Below, piece by piece: positions 59,644 to 64,000 of a DNA stretch of 64,000 nt (within the stretch, counting starts at the first letter, position 1; the number at the start of each line of letters is the position of its first letter). Below the pieces are notes generated by a model, which saw nothing but the letters and a program-made list of their open reading frames with translations, was not told where the DNA came from and did no database searches. This DNA is from Flavitalea plasmicola. GTDB taxonomy: Bacteria > Bacteroidota > Bacteroidia > Chitinophagales > Chitinophagaceae. The position numbers and the translations under genes were made by a program. The stretch lies in NCBI RefSeq assembly GCF_030546645.1, contig NZ_JAUOTO010000001.1, positions 1,116,001-1,180,000 of the forward strand. The letters run 5' to 3'.

Positions 59644-62229
59644 ATGGCAAACCGACTGAAGTCTAAGAAGAGCCAGGCGCCTGCTTCAGATAAGCTGAAA
59701 CCTGAAAAGGACCCGCAGGTTACAGTCAAACAGATCGTAAAGGACGAACGTACCCATAAGATCACGGGGGCTGTCTTTCTGTTGCTCGCTGTCTTTCTTT
59801 TTATAGCGTTCACCTCCTATTTGTTCACCTGGAAAGAGGACCAGGATAAGGTGTTCCATGGAGCATCCATCCTTTTGCCTTCCTCAGAAGTAAAGGTAGC
59901 TAATCTGCTGGGCAATCTCGGCGCACTGATAGCCCACCAGTTTTTCTTCAAGGGTTTCGGGCTGGCTTCTTACCTGTTTTGTTCCTTCTTCTTTATCGTG
60001 GGGGTCAACCTGCTGTTTACCCGGAAGGTCTTTTCCATCGGACGGAACCTTCGCTATGTGCTGGCAGGCTTGCTGTTCTTTTCCGTTGCGCTGGCATTCG
60101 TCACCCGGGGCAATGGTTTCCCTTGGGGCGGCGCCGTGGGGGATATGATCAGTGACTGGCTGGTGAAGTTCCTGGGGTGGCTGGGGACGGCGGCATTGTT
60201 GCTGGTGGCGGGATTGGCCTACTTTATATGGCGATTCAACCCTGTCTTTAAGGTGCCCGCTCTGCCTGTCCGCGAGCGGAAGCCTGCCATTGCAGGAGTG
60301 GGTGAAGAAGAAATGGAGGAGCAGGAAGAAAAGAGCGTGCCGGTGAAGGGTGGGGCGCGGCTATTCGTGGACGAGGGCTTCAGCAGCATGAAAGGCAATA
60401 TACTGAAAGAGGACGGCGGCGTAGTAGTGATTGCGCCGGAAGAGGAGGCGGAAGAAGTGGAAGGTCCCGAGCTGACACTGGTGGAAAAGGAAGAAGACGA
60501 TGAACCTCCTTTTGAAATAACGCCTTCACGGAAAGAAGAACCGGAGGTGCTGTCAACCATTCCTCCCCTGACCATCCCTCCCGTGGTGACACCGCCGGCA
60601 GCGAAAAATAAATTTGCCGACGCCGAACTGGAGCTGGAGATCAAGGGCCAGCCGGATGGGGATGAAAAGCCTGAAGCGCCGGTGGAAGGAGAGGAGACTG
60701 CCGGGGAAGGCGCCAGCGGGCTGCCGCTGCCGGATTATGAGCCAACGCTGGATTTGCGGGACTATAAGTATCCTTCCCTGGATCTGCTGGAGGCGCACGG
60801 GAGTGAAAAGATCGTACAGGATGCCTCGGAGCTGGAAGCCAATAAGAACCAGATCATCAACACGCTGAAGAACTACGATATCGCAATTTCCAAGATCAGC
60901 GCCACGGTGGGGCCCACGGTGACCTTGTATGAGATCGTGCCGGCAGCGGGCGTGCGGATCTCCCGGATCAAGAACCTGGAGGATGACATTGCCCTTAGCC
61001 TTGCGGCGCTGGGCATACGTATCATCGCGCCGATACCCGGGAAAGGCACCATCGGTATCGAGGTGCCCAATGTTAAGAAAACGGTGGTCAGCATGCGGAC
61101 GCTGCTGTCGTCCGATAAATTCCAGCATAGCAATTTTCATCTTCCTATCGCCATCGGCAAAAAGATCGACAACGAGAATTTTATCGTGGACCTGGCGGCT
61201 ATGCCGCACCTGCTGATGGCCGGCGCGACCGGTCAGGGTAAATCTGTCGGTCTGAATGCTATCCTGGTGTCCTTATTGTATAAGAAGCATCCCTCTCAAT
61301 TGAAGCTGGTGCTGGTGGATCCCAAAAAAGTGGAGCTGAGCATTTACCGGACGATAGAAAAGCATTTTCTTGCCAAGCTGCCGGGTGAAGAAGAGGCGAT
61401 CATCACCGATACGAAGAAAGTGATCCATACGCTGAATGCCTTGTGTATCGAAATGGACAACAGGTATGACCTGCTGAAGGAGGCGAATGCCCGCAATATC
61501 AAGGAATACAATGACAAGTTCATCAAGCGCAGGCTGAATCCCCAAAAGGGGCATCAGTACCTGCCTTTCATCGTGCTGGTGGTGGATGAGTTTGCCGATC
61601 TGATCATGACGGCGGGCAAGGAGGTGGAAATGCCGATCGCCCGGTTGGCGCAGCTGGCCCGTGCGGTGGGGATCCATCTTATCATTGCCACGCAGCGCCC
61701 TTCGGTGAACATTATCACGGGCACCATAAAGGCGAACTTCCCCGCCCGCATCGGTTTCAAAGTGTCTTCCAAGATCGACAGCCGGACCATCCTGGATGCA
61801 GGCGGTGCAGATCAGCTGATCGGGAAGGGGGATATGCTTATCTCTTATAATGGAGAGATCACCCGGCTGCAGTGTGCATTTGTGGATACGCCGGAGGTGG
61901 AGCAGATCACCGAGTTCATCGGAAAGCAGCGGGGCTATCCCGAGGCATACAAATTGCCGGAGTATATAGATGAGAAAGATCCGGAGGCAAGGGAGCTTGA
62001 GCTGGGCGACAGGGACCCGTTGTTTGGGGAAGCTGCGCGGCTCATCGTACAAAACCAGCTGGGGTCTACGTCCCTGATCCAGCGAAGGATGAAGCTGGGT
62101 TACAACCGGGCAGGCCGGCTGATGGATCAGCTGGAAGCTGCGGGGGTAGTAGGGCCGGGAATGGGCAGCAAGCCGCGGGATGTCCTAATCAAAAGTGAAA
62201 TGGAGCTGGATCAGTACCTGAATCCGTGA
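59644..62229 (+). CDS. ftsK: DNA translocase FtsK
   Basis: The division-site DNA pump that clears the septum and aligns chromosome dimers for XerCD. 861 residues: four membrane segments at about 40-195, an acidic Glu/Pro-rich linker of about 215-375, the alpha/beta motor with Walker A GATGQGKS (528-535) and Walker B VLVVDEFADLI (about 642-653), RARQ-type loop IIATQRPSVNIITG, and a C-terminal gamma winged helix (STSLIQRRMKLGYNRAGRLM) that reads the KOPS orientation sites. It is divergent from the sensor kinase; ATG 59644 has a short-spaced promoter box. Confidence 0.96.
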   Translation: MANRLKSKKSQAPASDKLKPEKDPQVTVKQIVKDERTHKITGAVFLLLAVFLFIAFTSYLFTWKEDQDKVFHGASILLPSSEVKVANLLGNLGALIAHQFFFKGFGLASYLFCSFFFIVGVNLLFTRKVFSIGRNLRYVLAGLLFFSVALAFVTRGNGFPWGGAVGDMISDWLVKFLGWLGTAALLLVAGLAYFIWRFNPVFKVPALPVRERKPAIAGVGEEEMEEQEEKSVPVKGGARLFVDEGFSSMKGNILKEDGGVVVIAPEEEAEEVEGPELTLVEKEEDDEPPFEITPSRKEEPEVLSTIPPLTIPPVVTPPAAKNKFADAELELEIKGQPDGDEKPEAPVEGEETAGEGASGLPLPDYEPTLDLRDYKYPSLDLLEAHGSEKIVQDASELEANKNQIINTLKNYDIAISKISATVGPTVTLYEIVPAAGVRISRIKNLEDDIALSLAALGIRIIAPIPGKGTIGIEVPNVKKTVVSMRTLLSSDKFQHSNFHLPIAIGKKIDNENFIVDLAAMPHLLMAGATGQGKSVGLNAILVSLLYKKHPSQLKLVLVDPKKVELSIYRTIEKHFLAKLPGEEEAIITDTKKVIHTLNALCIEMDNRYDLLKEANARNIKEYNDKFIKRRLNPQKGHQYLPFIVLVVDEFADLIMTAGKEVEMPIARLAQLARAVGIHLIIATQRPSVNIITGTIKANFPARIGFKVSSKIDSRTILDAGGADQLIGKGDMLISYNGEITRLQCAFVDTPEVEQITEFIGKQRGYPEAYKLPEYIDEKDPEARELELGDRDPLFGEAARLIVQNQLGSTSLIQRRMKLGYNRAGRLMDQLEAAGVVGPGMGSKPRDVLIKSEMELDQYLNP

Positions 62230-62237
62230 TTTTCGAA

Positions 62238-62245
62238 TATATTTG
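62238..62245 (+). promoter_or_regulatory. -7 box for the LolA-like gene
   Basis: TATATTTG, full match to TAnnTTTG, 8 bases after the ftsK stop. The leader to the ATG at 62322 would be about 70 bases, the longest seen here, so there is room for regulation. Confidence 0.45.
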
Positions 62246-62321
62246 CGGCCGTTGAACCAACATTGGGTCTTTTAACACAGGAGGGCTTTAAACCTATGGA
62301 GCCTGACTAAATCAAAAAAAC

Positions 62322-62999
62322 ATGCGTTCGAATACTAAGAAGTTCATTGTATCAATATTACTCTCAGGCGTTTTTCTAATGGGGAAGGCCCAGAATAACT
62401 CCCTGGGAAAGAATGACCCTGAGGCCAAGAAAGTGCTGGATGGGTTGAGCGCAAAGCTGAAATCCTATAAGGCGGTGCAGTCCAACTTCACCCTGAAGGT
62501 GGAGGATGCCAAGGGTAAGCTGCAGGGCACCAAGAGCGGGATCGTATATGTGAAAGGCAGCCGGTACCACATCAGCATTACGGGCCAGGAGGTCTTCAGC
62601 GATGGAAAGGATGTGTGGACATACGATAAATCTTCCAATGAGGTGACGATCACCAAGAGCGATCCTTCCGTAGCGACCATCAGTCCGGAAAAGTTCTTCA
62701 CTAATTTTTATGATAAGGATTTCCTCTACAAGCTGAATGGAGAGGCTAAAGTAGGCGGACGGGTTGTGCAGGAGATTGAGCTGACGCCCGTAGACAAGAC
62801 CAAATCTTTTTACAAAGCGCTGCTGTACATTGACAAGGCGCAGCACTCGCTGGTAAGCGTCAAATGGTTTGACAAAGGTGGAAATCACTATACGCTGGAT
62901 ACCAGTAAGTTGAATGGGAATGCACCGCTTACGGACGCCCAGCTGGCTTTCAACAAGGCTAAGTACCCCGGGGTGGAGGAAGTGGACCTGAGGAACTAG
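62322..62999 (+). CDS. lolA: LolA-like outer-membrane lipoprotein carrier
   Basis: 225 residues with signal peptide 1-23 (ends GKAQ). The LolA fold is visible as VLDGLSAKLKSYKAVQSNFT, IVYVKGSRYHISITGQEVFS, DGKDVWTYDKSSNEVTI and LYIDKAQHSLVSVKWFDKGG. It should carry lipoproteins across the periplasm to the outer membrane; family members in Bacteroidota may have other periplasmic roles. Its TAG stop is formed in an ACTAGCT unit of the following repeat. Confidence 0.85.
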   Translation: MRSNTKKFIVSILLSGVFLMGKAQNNSLGKNDPEAKKVLDGLSAKLKSYKAVQSNFTLKVEDAKGKLQGTKSGIVYVKGSRYHISITGQEVFSDGKDVWTYDKSSNEVTITKSDPSVATISPEKFFTNFYDKDFLYKLNGEAKVGGRVVQEIELTPVDKTKSFYKALLYIDKAQHSLVSVKWFDKGGNHYTLDTSKLNGNAPLTDAQLAFNKAKYPGVEEVDLRN

Positions 63000-63071
63000 C
63001 TGTGAGCCGGGAGAAGCTTTGAGCCGGCCTAATAAAACGCTCGCAGCTCGTGGCTGGAAGCTCGCAGCTGT
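62995..63071. repeat. Heptamer repeat between convergent lolA and ubiX
   Basis: The left part has AG at 62998, 63005 and 63012 (ACTAGCT, GTGAGCC, GGGAGAA). The right part has GCT at 63039, 63046, 63053, 63060 and 63067, an exact 7-base step over five units. lolA's TAG lies in the first unit, and ubiX's TAG (63073-63075 on the minus strand) lies just past the last. Units are diverged from the core. Confidence 0.7.
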
Positions 63072-63072
63072 T

Positions 63073-63630
63073 CTAGGCGCCCCACCGGAAGGTGGATATA
63101 TCCAGTCCCGCCAGGTCGAGGACCCTGTCTACGACAGTGGCGGCCACCTCTTCGATGGTGGTTGGTTTGCTGTAGAAGGAGGGAGTAGCGGGACAGATGA
63201 CACCACCTGCCAGGGTCAGGGTCTCCATGTTCCGGATATGGATCAGGTTATAAGGGGTATCTCTCACCACACAGATCAATTTTCTTCTTTCTTTAAGGAT
63301 GACGTCGGCAGCCCTGGTAATAAGGTCCGAGGATACGCCTGTGGCGATGCGGCCCAGGGTGCCCATGGAGCAGGGGACGATGATCATAGTATTGTATTTT
63401 CCTGAGCCGGAGGCGAAGGGGGCCGAAAAGTCACGCTGGGAAAAAAAGGGAATGGCATAGCCGGTGTAATCTTCGTTGTCCAGCTCTGTCTTCCACACTT
63501 CTTTTGCATTCTCCGTCATTACGACTGCCAGGGATTGCCATTGATCTTTCAATGCGAGAAGCTTATTCAGCAGCAGCCGGGCATAGATAGAGCCGCTTGC
63601 GCCTGTCACAGCAACGACAATTTTGTGCAT
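63073..63630 (-). CDS. ubiX: UbiX-family flavin prenyltransferase
   Basis: Makes prenylated FMN, the cofactor of UbiD-type decarboxylases. 185 residues: IVVAVTGASGSIYARLLLNK (FMN site), VVMTENAKEVW, VPCSMGTLGRIATGVSSDLI, RAADVILKERRKLICVVRDT and TLAGGVICPATPSFYSKP. Bacteroidota use it in menaquinone-related or aromatic acid decarboxylation; no ubiD is in the window. It is convergent with lolA. Confidence 0.93.
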   Translation of the reverse strand: MHKIVVAVTGASGSIYARLLLNKLLALKDQWQSLAVVMTENAKEVWKTELDNEDYTGYAIPFFSQRDFSAPFASGSGKYNTMIIVPCSMGTLGRIATGVSSDLITRAADVILKERRKLICVVRDTPYNLIHIRNMETLTLAGGVICPATPSFYSKPTTIEEVAATVVDRVLDLAGLDISTFRWGA

Positions 63631-63686
63631 GTTAATTCGTTAGATTTAGAGTGATCCGGACCTGGATAATTTAAAACAAAAGTACT

Positions 63687-64000
63687 ATGAACAGATTGAA
63701 AGGTAGCTTTTTATTAAGCGCGGTTGGATTGGTGCTGGTATGCGGGCTATCGGCATGGAAGAGCTTCAGGCTACAAGCTGATAGCTGCAAGCACCTCCCA
63801 ATAGACTCGCTTGTGGCTTGTGGCTTGCCGCCTGCAGCTAACAACAGCTCGGAGCTGAATTGGATGAGCATCGAAGAGGCTGCAGGCAAGCTGAAACAGG
63901 AGCAGCGGCCTGTCCTGATCGATTTGTATACCACCTGGTGCGGCTGGTGCAAACAGATGGATAAAAAGACCTATTCCAATAAGCAGGTGGCGCAATACCT
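63687..64000 (+). CDS. Thioredoxin-fold secreted protein (5' part) with repeat insertion
   Basis: The window ends inside this gene; 104 codons are visible. A signal peptide (about 1-23: LLSAVGLVLVCGLSAW) is followed by a stretch of about 28 residues (FRLQADSCKH, DSLVACGLPPAANN) encoded by 7-base repeats, then a thioredoxin domain with WMSIEEAAGKLKQEQRPVLI and the redox motif TTWCGWCKQMDKKTY. CGWCK resembles DsbD-gamma or YyaL-like thioredoxins. ATG 63687 is divergent from ubiX, 56 bases away. The function probably is periplasmic thiol reduction. Confidence 0.85.
   Translation, partial: MNRLKGSFLLSAVGLVLVCGLSAWKSFRLQADSCKHLPIDSLVACGLPPAANNSSELNWMSIEEAAGKLKQEQRPVLIDLYTTWCGWCKQMDKKTYSNKQVAQY
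63761..63839 (+). repeat. Heptamer repeat, both orientations, inside the thioredoxin-like gene
   Basis: Forward units GAGCTTC, AGGCTAC, AAGCTGA, TAGCTGC, AAGCACC (63761-63795); reverse part with GCTT at 63809, 63816 and 63823, GCCT at 63830 and GCT at 63837. In the reverse part GCTTGTG replaces the GCTTGTA form, so the TAG that the latter would create is avoided and the frame stays open. Confidence 0.8.

Noticed and set aside
57618-59813. Longer start of the sensor kinase reaching into ftsK
   Set aside because: It would overlap ftsK antisense by 170 bases and lacks a signal peptide; ATG 59576 gives one.

Overview
The window comes from a Bacteroidota chromosome, most likely Chitinophagaceae (Chitinophaga-like). 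The evidence is a SusC/SusD pair, sigma-ECF/FecR/TonB-receptor cascades, type IX secretion C-terminal sorting domains, an IMPACT-family protein, YpdA, a three-gene transhydrogenase, and promoters of the Bacteroidota type (TAnnTTTG at -7) rather than TATAAT. Nothing looks phage-derived, and I saw no tRNA, rRNA, CRISPR array or transposase. No gene-free stretch exceeds 300 bases; the longest (26662-26937) holds a structured, inverted-repeat-bounded element.

Layout. 1-7.3 kb: tail of a PspC-like gene, an AraC regulator, kdsA (Kdo synthesis), a secreted GH13 amylase with a sorting domain, a threonine-dehydrogenase-like SDR and a TlpA-type thioredoxin lipoprotein. 7.4-14.7 kb: thyA-folA-methyltransferase, the proton-translocating transhydrogenase pntAA-pntAB-pntB, a small membrane protein and an RsmF-like rRNA methyltransferase. 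14.7-23 kb: a LysM protein, then ECF sigma, FecR, SusC and SusD. 23-29 kb: fmt, an FKBP isomerase, a CPBP protease, pepT, ypdA and an SPFH protein. 29-38 kb: exbB-exbD-sigma-fecR-TonB receptor in one co-directional run, then a DUF4382 lipoprotein and a large secreted protein. 38-50 kb: an OprB-like porin, prmC, ribD, an IMPACT protein, two tandem paralogous lipoproteins, hydroxyacyl-CoA dehydrogenase, an apbC/Mrp ATPase, a PaiB-like protein and pyrF. 50-57.6 kb: dctA and kynU, a sigma/anti-sigma/surface-protein operon, gcdH, aroK and DUF423. 57.6-64 kb: a 7TMR-DISM sensor kinase, ftsK, lolA, ubiX and the start of a thioredoxin-fold protein.

The most unusual signal is a dispersed, degenerate repeat with an exact 7-base period (core AAGCTRC; broader NNRAGYN), present at nine loci. 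Four sit at gene ends or between genes, several as inverted pairs, and five lie in frame inside coding sequences (a methyltransferase, twice in the rRNA methyltransferase, kynU and the thioredoxin-like protein). Because 7 is not a multiple of 3, a clean run encodes the same cyclic peptide (LQATSCK-like) in every forward frame without stops, which may explain how it is tolerated in genes. At three loci the repeat also supplies the stop codon of a flanking gene.

A second recurring pattern is a -7 box (TAnnTTTG or close variants) ending exactly 5 bases, once 4, before a start codon. It is seen at kdsA, thyA, the gene at 12702, ribD, the PaiB-like gene and ftsK, and suggests leaderless mRNAs. Functions are assigned from motifs read by eye; no database search was possible.
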